From assembly GCA_003117195.1 (NCBI GenBank), contig BDSI01000128.1:202984-266983 (forward strand): 64,000 bases of DNA. Direction: 5' to 3'. This document shows positions 37,101-51,443 of this stretch, piece by piece. How positions within the stretch are numbered: position 1 is the first letter of the stretch; each line of letters opens with the position of its first letter. A program made the position numbers and the translations under genes. The DNA comes from Eudorina sp. 2006-703-Eu-15 (taxonomy: Eukaryota > Chlorophyta > Chlorophyceae > Chlamydomonadales > Volvocaceae). The notes below the pieces were generated by a model. That model saw only the letters and a list, made by a program, of their open reading frames with translations. It was not told where the DNA came from and did no database searches.

Positions 37101-39869
37101 TTTATATTATAAAATAATGAATTTAAAAGTTACATATTGTAGATGTTATATATATACATTGTTGCAGTTACTTAACAGTAGTATTCCGCACAGACATCAG
37201 CGGAGACCGCCGGCGGCGCGGCAAGTGCATGCGTGTGGGGAGGAGCGAGATAAAGTGGCAGCCATGTTCCAAGGCAAGACTCTGACATACAGTTCCCGTG
37301 ATGGTTTCAGCAGTGGGAAAAAGTGATGATATATAGACCGTGCGCGATATGAGGTCCAGCCCAATAATGCGTCCACCTAACGTTGCGTACATTTTGTGCC
37401 GCCCCATGCATCCCAGCTGATCTGCGGGGCAGACGCTGGGTGGATTAGGTGGAGTTTGTCCCTGGATGGGGAACCTACGTAACGAGCTTCCCGACAGACC
37501 CAGCCAACTCCTTGTCGGTAGTCTTCCGTCCATGACCACTACACCTCTGCCAGAGATGGGAGCTGGCCTTCGCTGCGGTGGTAGTTCACTAATAGGGCGG
37601 GGCGCCCCGATGGCCTTCCCCCTGAGTGGCGGGGCTATCCAGCTGCTCGTCCCCATGAACTCACGGGCTTGTTCCCTGCATTGCAAAGTGGGTGCGGGTC
37701 GGTGTGCTTCCCCGTGCTTACACTTGTGGAGCATGCATGTTCGTCCATCCCACGCAGCATGCATGTCCGGTGCGCCATTGTGGCGTGGATTTGTTGAGCA
37801 CGCAGTGCATGTACGGTGCGGACGATGCGGTTCGCTTGTACTGATGATGACCTGCGGGCGGGGTCCTCGTTGCCGTGAGGCCAGCGACGTATGAGCGACT
37901 CAGCTGCCCCTGTCTGTGTCTTGGTCTTCCAACATTGCAGTTGCTACCTTACCGGGAACTTATTTGATTTGCTGTGATGCCTGTATGTATGCGTCGCATC
38001 CGTCGATGGTCTTCTTGTCTCAAACAACGGCTCCCCGTATGCACCGATGAGCGGAATACGCAATGTGTTCTCCTCCTAGATCTTAGCCAGTTCAATGTCA
38101 TCTTATAAATGTGAAGTCATTACGTGTGTCCTGTTTGCACTGGCCAGCAGTCGGCCCGAATGCATCACCATTAGTAGTTGGAAACATCATCGTAAGTTCT
38201 TTGGATATATATTTTTAAAAGACTTAAAGACAACTTATTTTGCGATTGTGACGAGAAGACTGCCTCATGTCGACTGGATCCATTGCCGTTCCTTCAAATC
38301 TTGACAGATGAATGCGATGCAAACACATTCACATGTTGTTCCACGCCTTCTGAAGTCTTTTCCTGTGGCAATGTTCGTATACATACCTAATGCTCCATAC
38401 GTATGCAGCTTTCTTCATATGTGTTACACTTTGAGAAGCATTTCGTTTGTTAGCCAACTTAAAGGGTGTTTCCACTGAAGCAAGGTGGATTAGCCCTTCC
38501 GGCGAAATAGCTCCTAAGCAAGCCTAGTCTAGGCTGTATTTGATGTGCTATATATGCCTGTGCAATGGGAACTGCCTTACCCTCTATCTGGTCGACAATT
38601 TGATGTATACTTGGTCCTACTAAACCTGATATGAAGATGCCCCGAACGAAGATAATGCGAAGTGGATCATTGACATAATATGTACATCTGGCGGTTCCAC
38701 GAGTGGCCAGCCAGGAGCCGTACGTAGCTGCCTACCGGCGCCATAGGAGCACGTGTATGGGGGTAAGGCTGGGTAGGGTTATTAGGGGTCAGCGAGGGTG
38801 GGGTTGAGGGTGAGGGTGGGGGTAAGGGCAAATCAACTTACTAGCTAGCTACTGTTTAGATGACCTCAGGGAGGAAGCAACACGGGTACACAACGGTGCA
38901 GCCGCCAGGCAAGGTGTGTAGGAGCGAGATAGGTCGACGCTTATCAAGAGATACATCCACCCTCACCCACAAGCAATGGACCAAGCTGAACACAGTGCTT
39001 ATTTATCACATGTGAACCCAAAGTTATAACAATAAATTACATATGCAGAGCGGAAACTAAACAGGCAGCAGGCAGGTATCGTTACTGTTGAAGGGCTGAC
39101 TACTGAAAAAGATTTAAGTCCTAACTACTAACACCTAAATTAATCCAAATGTATGTTTCGAAATTCCAAATAGGCTTATGGGATGCGGCATGGACGTGGC
39201 AGCACGTGACGGCGTCGGCAAGCAAGGGCAGCTGTCCACGAGCGCCTATCATCGGATCTCACCTAGCTAGACCTGTGCATTATTGCTATGTATGTATCGC
39301 TTTTGGCGTTAGCTCCTTGCTTCCCATCCAGGAAACCTGCCTGTTATTAATGTGGTATGAAAGATAGCTTCGCCCGTTTTGAATTTATGGAAATAAGTGG
39401 GTAATTCCATATTAAATGTACAACACCTGGTGTCTCTCGATATAAACTTTCCTGGGAATATTTGGTCTGCTGTCTACGACCGAGACCAAATCTACCATGT
39501 ACGATGCATGCATGCACATGGTCCTATACTGTCAACAAATCAGCAGCTCAGTACGTAAGGTGCCCAATTTATCGTGTATATACATATTCTGTTCCGTTCT
39601 TATTGCGTTCTTTGCAAAAACAGTCACTAATTTTGGAAGATTCGCAACGAACTAGCGCCGCTCCCACGTCCTCCGTCTCCGGAGACATCTATATACGCTC
39701 GGAACGAAGAACATGACATGAGCGTTGATTAGGATAACGACTTTTACATATTTTGTATTTTTTGAAGGGAAATGGCTTTATCCCTCACCTTCCGACCTTC
39801 AACCAAAATAGATGCAAGACTTTAAGACAGCATGTAAAATACGACAGACGCATACACAGATATCGAGAG
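34184..39869. other. AT-richer intergenic region
   Basis: No supportable gene. The stretch 34250-35900 is full of GTAC/TACGTA/TGTATG words and short tetranucleotide runs. A (TA)n tract lies at about 36536-36560. A small GC-rich island at about 36600-36890 (with GCC/CCG runs) is followed by an extremely AT-rich block at about 36900-37170. Frames at 37168-37890 on both strands are open but unrecognisable. About 38760-38830 carries GGGT/GAGGGT-rich sequence. The 5' end of the next gene probably lies just before 39870. Confidence 0.5.
36900..37170. repeat. AT-only block of internally repeated TTATTTATATTATA-type units
   Basis: Repeated permutations of AAGTTATTTATATTATA and AAAATAATTTATAATATA fill about 270 bp of almost pure A+T, in a genome that is otherwise GC-rich. 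Units recur with indels at about 36975, 37045 and 37090. Confidence 0.75.
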
Positions 39870-42800
39870 ATGATGAGGTTATTGCGAGCAGACAAACTGC
39901 ACTACTTGCCCGCATCTTGGGCGATGGTGGCAATCCTTCTTTGCATGTCCACATCACCGACATGCGCTGCCGCAGGTGCGCCGCGCTAGGTAGGGTGACA
40001 GATATCCATTTACGTACCTGTGTGTATTTAAATTTACTTTGCCGTACGGAAGCGTTGTACCAAGTAAGTCACGCATAACTTGCCTGATTCCCTATCGCTC
40101 GCTCGGAGATAGACTCGGATCATACCTATCACATAGCTTGGCGACTATACTAGCTGATCTAATAACTACTGCAGCGCAGCGGCGGAAGAACGAAATACCC
40201 GACTTATAAGCCTTGTATGTATACCTTAGGTCTATCTGTGCCTCGGATGTAGTTGCTTTTGCAGGCTGTATGCACCGGCCTGGGATATATGTCGATGTTG
40301 CATCCGTTCTATGTAGCCGAACGAACGAACAACAGCCAACTCGGCCGTATTGCGGGCGGGGGCGGGCAGGCGACATCACCACACTTGCGCCAATAATTCA
40401 CGCAGCACAGTAGTACTACATACTAAGTGTATGTGTCATGAGGTTCTTCTATGTATCAATTATTGTCATGCATGCTTGACACCAAGCAATCTTTTGCGTG
40501 CAAGCAGATGCCTCCATGACGCCATCGTGCACGCAAAGCAATACTTCCATCGTGTACACGAAGCTGCGGCCCAACATCACGAAGGGGTGCCAAGGCGAGT
40601 AGTATAAGTAGTGCGAACGAGAGCGGATGTAATTGTTCGTCGATGACTTGCAACGTGCGTGCGTACAAGTGAATTATTTGGGATAGATGAATGAATCTGT
40701 TGCGTGACGCGTATTATTCTTGTTGCATTGTTGACAGCCCATCATGATGTTAACCCACCAACTACACCAACGTTCTAAACGTTCGTTCATGCACGCCAGA
40801 TTTCCTGTCGGCACCATTTGGTATAAGCGTATCGACCAGCACCGACAATCTCAGTACGGATTTTGTGTTGGACTACTCTAGTGGGAATAATTCCGTCGTC
40901 GTCGGCGGCGGTCAGCGCCTGGTCTGGGTCGCACGGTACGGAAGCGCTTCTGGGAGTACGAGTGCATCGCAGAGGTTTTGGTTGGAAGGCAGCCCACGTA
41001 ACGGTGAGCTGATAAGCCCCGAGGCAGGTAGCGGTCGGGTCACATACGTATGTGCTATCTAGGTTGCATACAGTAGTTCAGTTGTACGCTGTGGCCTACA
41101 TCGCTCCATTAAAGCAAGAAGCCTGCGTGTGCGTGTATTGGTGGTTCTTATCGTATGTATGTCCTTTATATATAGGGCTCGGCGTGTACTATCTGAAGGA
41201 CCAGAACGGGCGCTGCTTCGGGGCACTGGATTACATGAACGGCACCTACAGTACGTTTTTGGCCGCCCAGCAATGCAATTCTACTGCAGCTCATCAGCAA
41301 GTGGTGTTTTTTGATTCGTCTGTGATGAACGTTACGAACAGGTATGTGTGTGCGTGTCAGTGTACGTACGTAAGAGTACTACTACTGAACATTTTGCGTG
41401 CTCCATGCATCCATCCAACTTATTTATTTACGCAGGTGGATGCTTTCCTTCCGACACGATCCCAAAAAGTGCGTCGTTTTCGTCAATCAGTCAGCATTAT
41501 TGTCAAGTGTGAGTGCACAGCAGCAACTGTATCCGCTTCGGGTTGAGCTACAACCCTGCGATCTGGAAAATGTGCTGCAGTATTTTCGGATTTTCCCCGT
41601 CGGTAAGCAACGAGTCGTCATGTAGTCGCCCTGCTGATTTTTCAGCGCCTGCCGGGTGTGAACTGATGGGTTTGTTCAATGTTTGCATGTAAGTAAAATA
41701 TTACTGAAAGATACAAATGCTCATAGCTCAGTGTCTAGCTAATTTATAATGTAGAAATTATAAAATATCGTATCCAATTGTACCCACTTGTACTATACAT
41801 CACCGCTAATATAAAGCTAATCATTCGTAAACCACTGCAATAGTTTCGCGCAGAGAAAATATTCGCATAGCCGGCCTGCGCGGAAGATATATAATTCAAA
41901 ACCTCTACGGCTCTACTGCACGAAACTGGAAGATACAACCCTGCCGAGCTAGCCGCGCCACCAGCACAATAATAAAAATAACAAAAACAATAATTTAAAA
42001 TAAGTTACATGGCAAAATTGCTTGTTTTGTATTTATTTGTCGGTCGATTGGCCGACGAACGTATAATAGCAAGCATGCCTCGTGAGGTACGTCGAGGTCT
42101 GCTATGCGTATGCATGCTTGCTACATATGATCCATGTGCATCACGCAGGAGTAGCTTGCTTGTGGTGAGCGAGAGGCTATCTAGGCTTGCTTGAAAGAGG
42201 GGTTTGTGCATATATGTATGCATGGGGTACATGGGATGTACCCCCACACCATGATAGCTAATACGTGACCCTGCGTCGTAACCCTGACGGCGTGTGTGCA
42301 TGTAGAGTGCTATTGGATCTGGAGCAACCTGCCGGGGGGCAACTACACCTCTGTCTGCTCGGGGTGCGCAATCTCACCCATGTGTGAGCTGCGCTGCAAC
42401 TGCACGTCTTACCTCTCCTTCACGAAAATCAGCAACGGCGAGACACCATCCTCCCTGGAGCTCTACGCGTGTCCTCAGGGCATGCAGGTACAGCCCACGG
42501 CCTTCTTAGTAAAGGGGTACTTAACGTCCGCATACAGGCTTGCTTGTGGCGGGAGCAGCAACAGTGTTGAAACCGTTTATGGCCCGCCGCAACTTCCTAC
42601 TACTGCTTCTCCTCCTTCGCCATCGCCACAACTGTTAACGGGATCAGTTGGCCAGCCGTCCGAAGCGTCTGCGCTTCCAGGGGCCCCACCGCCGCCACTC
42701 ATGGCCACCTCGATAATGCCTCCGACGTCGTCGTCGTCGTCGTCGTCGTCACCGCTGCAGTCAATAAACAACAGACCGGTTATGAATGCGGTAGGTGTAG

Positions 42801-45800
42801 TAGGTGGCTGGCCGGCCTCGGCTGATGAGAAAGGCAGGTAGTTTCCCCAACCTGGCCCAAGGATTTCATTTGCTATGTATATTTTACAAAATCATATCAT
42901 AGCTATGCGTACATATATATATGTATATATACATATATATACATATATATAGTACATAGTATATATATAGATGCATGTGGCTTCTACATGGTTGCATGCA
43001 CAAGGTGGTTTTAATAATTTATGTATTATTACTACTACTACTGTTGTTGTTCGTCGTTGTTTTTGTTGTTGTTGGGTTTGTTGGTTTATTCCTATTATGT
43101 TGTTACTTGATGGTATTCTTAGATTAAACGATTAGGAATTATTATATGATTTTACTTCTATTTATTAAGGATGTTATTATTATATTATTTATATTCCTAT
43201 AATTTCCTGCAGGCCAATGCGCGCATGTTTCCTGGATGGATGTCAGCAGGAGTGGAAAGCATACTGGACATCGTTGGACAAGGACTGTACTACCGGCGGT
43301 ATGGCCAACAATTGCGATTTCAATACGATCAGTTTCATGCGTCGGCACTTTGCGGCGGATCTGCCAGACTTGATCGAATTTACAACACGTCTGCAGACCT
43401 GCCTTGTCGGTTCTTCACAGCTGGCGTTGATGTGGAGCTTGCGACCAAGAGCAGACGATGGCGAATTTGCAAACACAACGAACCCGGCTGGCGGTGGACC
43501 TGCGGTTTATGCCAATCGCACCGACGACCCAACCGACCCCATCTCCAGAATACAGATTGTTTTACTAGAAAATGGAAGTCTGGACGTCTACCTGGCTGAT
43601 CAAGCGAGCGCCGCTGCTAGTGGTACGATGTTGAACCTCGGGGCGAGTTCTTCATCCGGGCAGCAGCAGAGATGCCCAGCGGGGTGTGGCTACGCAGCTA
43701 TTGACATGACCTTCGAGGCGGATGGAGTCTGGGTAAACGGTACTGACTTCCAGCCTTTCAAGTACGCTGCTATCCCATCAAGCTTATGCGACGCCACGCG
43801 CTGGCGGGGTTTCAGTGATGTCCTCTCCAATGCCGGAAGAATTTTGTTACACAACCTTTCAAGTTATGTGGCAACCAACAGCAGCAACCATGCGGCAACG
43901 AACGCTAGTAATAATATAGAACGCAATACACCAGCTGCTGAACGATGCGGCGAATATCAGATTGTGGGCTGTCTGCCGCAGAGGTACAGGACGGAGAATC
44001 TTGGCAAATATTTCCTTGGGGGCGACACCGCTGGGTTTTCTCTGAACGCGTTTGCCAGATGGCTGTCGGATGCAACAGCAACAGGGCCTTCGGTGTTGCC
44101 GATCCGCTTCACGGTTGCCTCGGAGAACTTCAGTGTCGTGATGAACGCCAGCCGTCTGAGCGCTGCGGAGCTAGGGGCATCGGCGGGCATAAATGTTTCC
44201 TCTGTGCTCGCTGCGCATCAAACAAACTTGAAAGAACTCCTGGTAAATCAGGTACGTACGGTTTGTTCCTGTTCAACCAACAGGCCGTTTCACTTCTCGC
44301 TGAAGTCCGTCCTAGCTGCCTAGTTACCCCTTTATTACATTTATAACTCATAATTAACTCGTATTATATATAACGCATAATAACTAACTTGGGTACGTAA
44401 GTGCTTTATGCACTCGTGGGTAGGCGGCCGGGAGAGTTGGCTATAATAATAATTAAAACACAACATAATGATTACGACAATGATTATAACGACAGTAGCA
44501 AATAATAGTATTTATTAATCATTATTATTATATATGAAATAATAATGCTTTTACAGAATAGCTAATAAATTTTATAAATATGAACAACGTATGGCCGCAG
44601 CAATGCTGGGTGGTCGTCCGCTGCAACGAATCACCTCCGTCCTTGTTGTTCCAGGATGTTCGAGGCGCAAACCTACGTGCACGCGCGTGCGTGCACTTGC
44701 GTATTACGTACTTACATACGTATGTATGCACCCGCTGCTGTCATTCCCTCTACCCTTGCCTTCGCCTTCGTTGCAGATGCTGCTGAAATCCCAAGTTCTT
44801 CAAACTACCAAAACGTCCTCTTTTGATTTCGCTCAATCATTACTCGACCTGGGAGTTGTGGGGCGCCTGGAGCCAAAGAAGATTGCCTCGTTCATTAGGC
44901 ATGCAGCCACAGGAGCGGAGGTTTGCGGCGGCCTTGCCGACACTACTTCAGCGAAATGTGATACGGTGATGGACGCTCTGGCTGTGTCAACGGATGCGGC
45001 AACGCGCACGACGTGCAATGTCAGCAACGAACTGTCCGAATTTGACAAGTGCTGCGCGGTTCCTGCGCTGGACTATCGTGGTCGCGGGCTTGCCGGTGTA
45101 CTGCCTCAGGGATTTATCGCACCACCTGTCACCATTTTCACCGATAATCCGGGTCTGTGTGGACTAATCAGGCAGCAAGCTGTACAGAAGACACAGTATT
45201 TTTTACAGAACTCCAATGTTCAGCTCTCCCTGGTCGACCTCTCGGCTCGAAACCCGAGCTTTGCTTTAAGACTTGTCCAAGAGTCGCTGGGTGTGGATGT
45301 CAGGGCGTACAATCTACATGGCCCAATCGGTGATGGCGACGCTGTTGAAGTCTGCGGCCTCATGGACAGAGGCGCCGTCGACGTGGTGACCCTAAACATC
45401 GCGTCATCATCATTGGGGGCTTTACTCCGTGAACTTCCCAGGTGCAACAGCACGGCGTTGGCTGCTGCTGCAGGCGGCAGGGACGACTGCCTGCTAGTCA
45501 CAAGCTTCGAGCTGGGTCTTTTCGCGGCTTCTCTGCGCATGGATGAGTACAACAGCTTCATGCGACCGCACGATGCGGGTCTAGTTTGTGGCGATGACGG
45601 CGTGGCGTACAGGCGCAGGACGGCAGCACTCGTGTGGGGCATCACAGTCGCCGTCACATGTTTCGTGTGTGCCGTCCTCGCCCTTGTGCTGAGCTCCAGG
45701 TACGGACACAAGCTCCACTCGTACGGCAGAAAATTAGGCAATTTCCTGGCTGCAAGCTGTTGCTGTCGTCCTAAAGGCCCATCCAGCAGCTCATCATCAG

Positions 45801-47428
45801 GTGGTATGATTATTAAGAATATCGTAATGCCCGCCCTCCGGGTCTCACTCTTTGTTTATGACGAGGTCACGGACTGGGCTTTCGCATTCGCTGTGTCCAA
45901 GTACGGCAACGTCCGTGCAACGTTCATCGTTTGCTGGCTCCACGTTGGGAAGAGCGTGGCCGTGTTGTTGTTCCTGCTCTGCATCTACCTGGGGGTTATT
46001 TGCATCCGCTGGGCCGACGACGAGGCCACGGGTACGGTACACGATAACATTTTTTCACCACCAGCAGTGGTCATCATCAGTTTCAGGCGGCCAACGTGTG
46101 GTCGCAAAGCCATGATGGCATGTGGTGCGGCGCCCGCTACTGTTTTGCTGCTGGCTGTCGCAGTAAGTCTGCTGCTCCTGCTACAGACCACGGCACTTGC
46201 AATTTGCATCATGGCGACCGTTAACATGAGCAGGCTGGGACTGCTGTCAACGACAGCCTTCGCTCCCGGTCTGGCGAGGCAGGCATTCGGGATGTTCCTT
46301 GGAGCGTCAATGCTCGGTATCTTGTTTCAAGCGGTGCCGCATCTCCTTCACATCTGGCACTCCTCATGGGGTGCGAAGACAAAGTCGGTGATGGACGACG
46401 CATCGCCTTCAAGAGCAGATGGCGGTGCTTACAACGTCAGCGGGAATAGCCAAGATCACAGTACCAGCAGAGACCGTACCACCCGGGCCGGGTTTGGCGA
46501 CATCCAACCCGAAATTGCATGTGCTTGGCTTCATTGCTGCTTTCCAAAGTTATGCCTCTACAAGCTTCCATCCAGCAGCTGTGGAAGTGGACTAGGTGGA
46601 CGACATCCCATGCACAACCCGCCCCACAGCCCACCGGGGGAGACCCAACCGACTATCAACATCATGTACACAGACGAGCAGCAACGGCCGTCCAGCAGGC
46701 CAAGCGGAACAGGCGCAATTCCGGGCAGCCGAGGGGGTCCAGCAGCAGGCAGCAGTGACAATAATAATATGAATGTCGTCGTCTCTGGTGTAGTAGTAGG
46801 AGGTGCTGCTCGTCCAGCAGCAGCAGACGGCGGAGATGGTTTCAGTAGTGGCTGGCCGCTAAATTTCCAGGAGCCGGAGCCGCAACAGGCACAGGCAGCA
46901 CAGCAGGGCAGCAGCGGCAGCAAAGGGCTTTCCCTTCGCATGCTGCTCGAGCTCAGTACGCTGTGCTCCTTCCCGATCAGCATCATCGAGCTGCTGGGTG
47001 AGAGCGTGGCCCAGAGTGTCACCCAGACCGTCATGTGGACCAGCGGCTCGGCACTGGCGGCAACACACATATTCACGCTGAGCATTGCAGGGGCGGCGGC
47101 GTCCATCGTGTTTTCGATTTTTTCCTTGGTGGTCTTTCCGTTCGTGCCGCAGCCCGTAATAGAGGAGGTACCGCCGCCGCCAGCAACAGTCACCGTTTAC
47201 CAACAAAACTTACAAAACTCAACAACGGCACAGGTCGCTTCGGGTGAAACGCCCCAGCAGCGGGACACAAATGCAAATAACCCAACAATAATATTGCCAG
47301 CAGCAGGCGCTGGCCGTCATCCGACGGGGCGTAGAAACTCGCGGGTATTACCCGAGCGTCAGCCGCCCCAAGTACCCCAAGGCTCCGGAGCTGCTGTTAA
47401 TAATACTGGCACGACACCAACAATGTAG
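39870..47428 (+). CDS. Large secreted/membrane glycoprotein, unknown family (eight exons)
   Basis: Exons 39870-39975, 40508-40594, 40800-41003, 41176-41341, 41436-41602, 42306-42837, 43213-44251 and 44777-47428 (TAG) join in phase to give 4953 nt and 1650 residues. Exon 1 encodes a signal peptide with hydrophobic core WAMVAILLCMS and an Ala-rich end. Exon 2 needs a GC-AG donor (CAAG|GCGAGT) and is the weakest. The ectodomain, to about residue 1050, is Cys-rich and carries many N-glycosylation sequons (NTS, NIT, NGT, NVT, NYT, NCT and others), with a Pro/Ser linker near 380-420. Five or more hydrophobic helices follow: about 1052-1080, 1149-1180, 1219-1250, 1258-1297 and a pair at 1500-1560. 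A Cys cluster (SCCCRP) lies just after the first helix, and a disordered Gln/Ser/Gly loop spans about 1300-1480. A multi-pass surface receptor or channel-like protein is possible, but I recognise no family. Confidence 0.75.
42905..42970. repeat. (TA)-rich palindromic tract
   Basis: Alternating ATAT/GTATATATAC stretches form nested palindromes in the intron between the exons ending at 42837 and starting at 43213. TACTAC and TTGTTG runs follow to about 43085. Confidence 0.8.
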
Positions 47429-48257
47429 CGCGTTGACGCCGGCTCACCAATGACACTGAAGGACATTCCTGTACCAAGTAGGTTCAGCGCGCGGTCCTTG
47501 CTTGATTACGTAGATAGATCATTGTCATTAGGTAGCCAGACTCCGTACATACGTATACCGATGGTTCGTTCGGGGCCTATTGCTACCCATTGGGCTTCCC
47601 ACGGCATGGCATGTTGTGAGCTTCTGTACGGCTATGCCGTACTGACTCCTTACAGCATACGTAGCCGGCTCGTGTGCTGCATGCGGCTAATGGACCTCAA
47701 TGAACAGGGAATAAATGAGTTAGCTAGTCAAGCATGCACAGCAGGCTCGCTCGCCATTTCCTTGATTTGTCGTGCGTGCCCCTGCTTACAGGTAGGGCTC
47801 TTAGAATACATATACATAGAATATATATATACCTATATATACCTATATGTACACTCCTGTAGATATCCCTTAGAAAAATAAATATATATATACATATGTA
47901 TATATATATATATACTTGCCCGTACTTCGGCGCCTCCCGCCGCCGTCATCCATTCATTCCGAATCGCCTTGATTTGTACGGCCGTTTGATACCTTCCTGC
48001 AGGCATGGCTGCGTGATGCATGAGTCGACCCCGTTCAGCTTTCGCTCCCGAAAAATCCAACCATGCATAATGAGTAAGCGTATAACAAATGACGCACGAC
48101 TCGCTCGTCATCACCCAATAATCCTGGATCGATCCGCGTATTATCTCTGCCCTACGTACTCTGCTGCTGCTGCTGTCGCCTCTACCTACCTATGTAATCA
48201 AAACTAGCAGCATGCGGTTTGTGTTGCAAATATTATGCGCACGGCGGTACGTAGGTT

Positions 48258-48366
<109 letters not shown>

Positions 48367-50468
48367 CGCATGTTAGCTAGAGCAATCTATCCGTCCATCC
48401 ACGCATACATTTACGTTCATACATGACGGCAATGTACTATTCGTCATCATTACAATCTGGATGTTGGTGTCACTCGAAACCATGCATGCTGTTTAGTATG
48501 CTGTCTGGTTACATGGTCAGGTCGTGGCGTGTCCTGTACGTATGTAGATGCTGTTAGACATGAAGGATTCGTTATCCCGCGCGCATTACAGATAGATGCG
48601 CGGAACGAACGAACGTGGCATACATTGATGAAGGCGCGTGTCTCATTCTTTATCGATCGACGTAGCGACGGATTGCTTGTGCATACATGCGCGAGTACGG
48701 TTCCGGCTTGCATCGTGGACTGGACTAGTGGGACCTTACTATGCTAGATAGGGTGTGTATGAAAGGTAGGTGTAAGGAGAGGTCATAGACAAACAGACTG
48801 GGCAACGCAATGAGGCATGACGATCATAATATTGTTTACATCGCGGATTATGGACGTGGTATGTACCTATGCATTACCAGCAAGAGGAAACGCGAATGAA
48901 TGGTGGTGATGGATGGCTAGGAAGACGGACGCATGCACTGGCTGGCCATGCATGAAATTTTGAATTTCTCTGGAAAACACATCGATGGATTCTTTGCTTG
49001 TCGTGCGATATATATTAGTAGTACTGGCACTTAGCAGACAAGTAATCGGACCGATCCTGTCGTGGTTCTGGTGAACAATAATGATTGAATAATGTCACAA
49101 CGTATGTATTCCAAGGCTTTGTTAATTGATTAACATCATAATACTATTCCATTAGGTTTAATTAGGTTTAACCATATATTATAATATTAATGTTACAATT
49201 ATATTTGTAATTATTTATTTGCTATGTATATACTTATAATTAATTATTACTTGAGTATTATATATTACTGTGACACATGCAACTTGAAATTCAAGTCAAA
49301 TAAGACTTCTGTAGGGTTTGGTTTTATTTTTAGAGATGAGTATAATTTATTTTGTTTCGAAATAATTTTTTATACAATTGTTATACAATTTAATTGTTCT
49401 AATGAAACGACAGAAATTTAACAAACGGTTATTCCTTATACTAGGGGCCAGAACGACTTTGGCTGAAAAAAGAAAAATGCGGTACGGCACAGGGGCAAAA
49501 AATAGAGAGCAGCCTCCTCAGGAGCGTTTCACGGTGAGAATGAGAGGTCCAAAAGACGTGCCTGCAATATCCATCAACGTTTTCGGGAATAGAAATGGAC
49601 GCCGAGAGCCGGAGAGCTTCGTTTAACCCTAACCCTTACCCAAGCGGAGCTATTACACGTTGAGGACAAAAATCTAGGTTGCGCTGAGCATCATTGATTC
49701 TGGAAAGGCCAAAGACGCTTATCGGCGGAAATGCGCGACATGGTAACCGCTTAAGACCTTCGACCAAGCCGAAGGTCAGTGGCTGTGAAGGAAGATAATG
49801 CTTGATTAATTTAATGTGAGCCTGCAGGCCAAGTCGTCGCACAACTACGCGGACGGGCATTGGTAGCTGGCTGCTCGCTCCTCTGAGAAGCGTGCCGCTC
49901 ATGTTCTTCGGAGAGACGACAAAACGCTTACTTAATTTCATTGGGCGCGAGCGAGCCGCCGTTTTGCAGTGTGACCTGCTGCCGCATGGACTACCATCCC
50001 GCAGCCGCCCTGCCACGCCCTACCCTTCGTCGGCGTTTGCTGTTGGCATCTCTCAATTGTGCTCATGACTAAATTGCGTATGCTCACGCTGTTCTCTGGT
50101 CGTTGCTTGTAGCTGTGACGGCGCTACTTCATGTCAACTGGAAACGCTTCGCTACGTCGCTGTTTCCTTGAACGCACTTGATTCATTCAAGCCTTTGCGG
50201 TGTTATAGTAGCAGAACGATGGTCATGGTCTATGCAGATGGGCCGGGGTATTTTTTGATATTTTTGTAAAAAAATATATATGTTTTTAGCCGCTCCCCCC
50301 ACTAAGACCTTATACAATAGTTTGTTGTCGTCGTTGATGTTGATGTTATTATTTTGATAGATATAATTAAATTTATATATTATTTTAATTATAATAATGT
50401 TATTGTTGGTATTAATACTACCATCATTATTGTTGTTATTATAAATGTTATATTATTATATTGTGATA

Positions 50469-50576
50469 TGAATGAATGACCGTTACAGTGGACCCCAAAG
50501 GGATCACCGGTGTATACCAGGGCAAGCCCCAGCAGGCCCCACCGCCAATGCGGCAAGACACCTCCACACCTCAACG
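50469..50576 (+). repeat. 108-bp dispersed repeat, copy B
   Basis: This is the second copy of the repeat at 30074-30181, in the same orientation and with about six substitutions. Flanking sequences differ, so the similarity ends sharply near TGAATGAATGA on one side and CTCAACG on the other. Confidence 0.9.
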
Positions 50577-51443
50577 CCGCACACCAAAACACACCGGGCC
50601 ATGACCCCATTTGATATGGTAATATCATATCTGTTTACACCGAAGTTTCCTAAGGCCGCGAGCGAGTCCGCTGCAAGTCGCAAGTCATTTTCCTTTAGGC
50701 ATACGAACTCCCGAAACCTATCCTTCTTTTAGGCATGCATGTGAGTGATGGTTGATCGCCAAAAGCATCAGCAAACAGGTCAACGTCGGTCACATTACAA
50801 AAACAAAGAGATTGGTTGAGCGAGCTATGCCAGCTTGTATATATTAGTGCAGCCGAAAGCCGCAGTAAGGCTGGTCGTCCTGGTCAGCATTCTTCCCACT
50901 TCGTTTCACTGGATATTAAGGGTTGGTTCCGTCCTGCACTCGACAGAACTCGCATTCTCACCTAATCCCTAGAGCCCAGATGCGTCAAGCAAAGAGGTAG
51001 GGGAATCCATGCAACTATATGTGTTTGCTGCTCTACTCTCAACGGACACACTGTATCATCGGCCCATGTCGATCAGCCTTACGGATAGTCTCCCTCGCGA
51101 CGACGGCATAAATCGTAGGAGAGGGCAGTTGTTATCGGGTTTGCGCTAGGCTTATACAAATATATTTATTATTGTTATATATGTAGGAGCTAGTGCACCA
51201 GCGTCGGTATCGTGTCGGAGGTTCTAATCAACTTGAAGTTGCAGGAATCCGGGAATCGACCCTGTCAGGTAACTGTATTTCTCTTCAACCTCCGAGTCCC
51301 CTCAATAATAAACAGAAATCCTTCATCCACTGCATAGCTGTAAAGATTTGTTAAATGTTTGCTTACCTTTAGCCGGCCGGGTCGAACTAGTGCCGTGGAG
51401 GTGCGCGCCAACGTTCGTTAGTTTCCCGTTTCACAGGTGCACA

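Noticed and set aside
37168..37764. 198-residue minus-strand ORF considered as a retroelement gag or protease fragment
   Set aside because: No zinc-knuckle, protease or reverse-transcriptase motif could be found in it.
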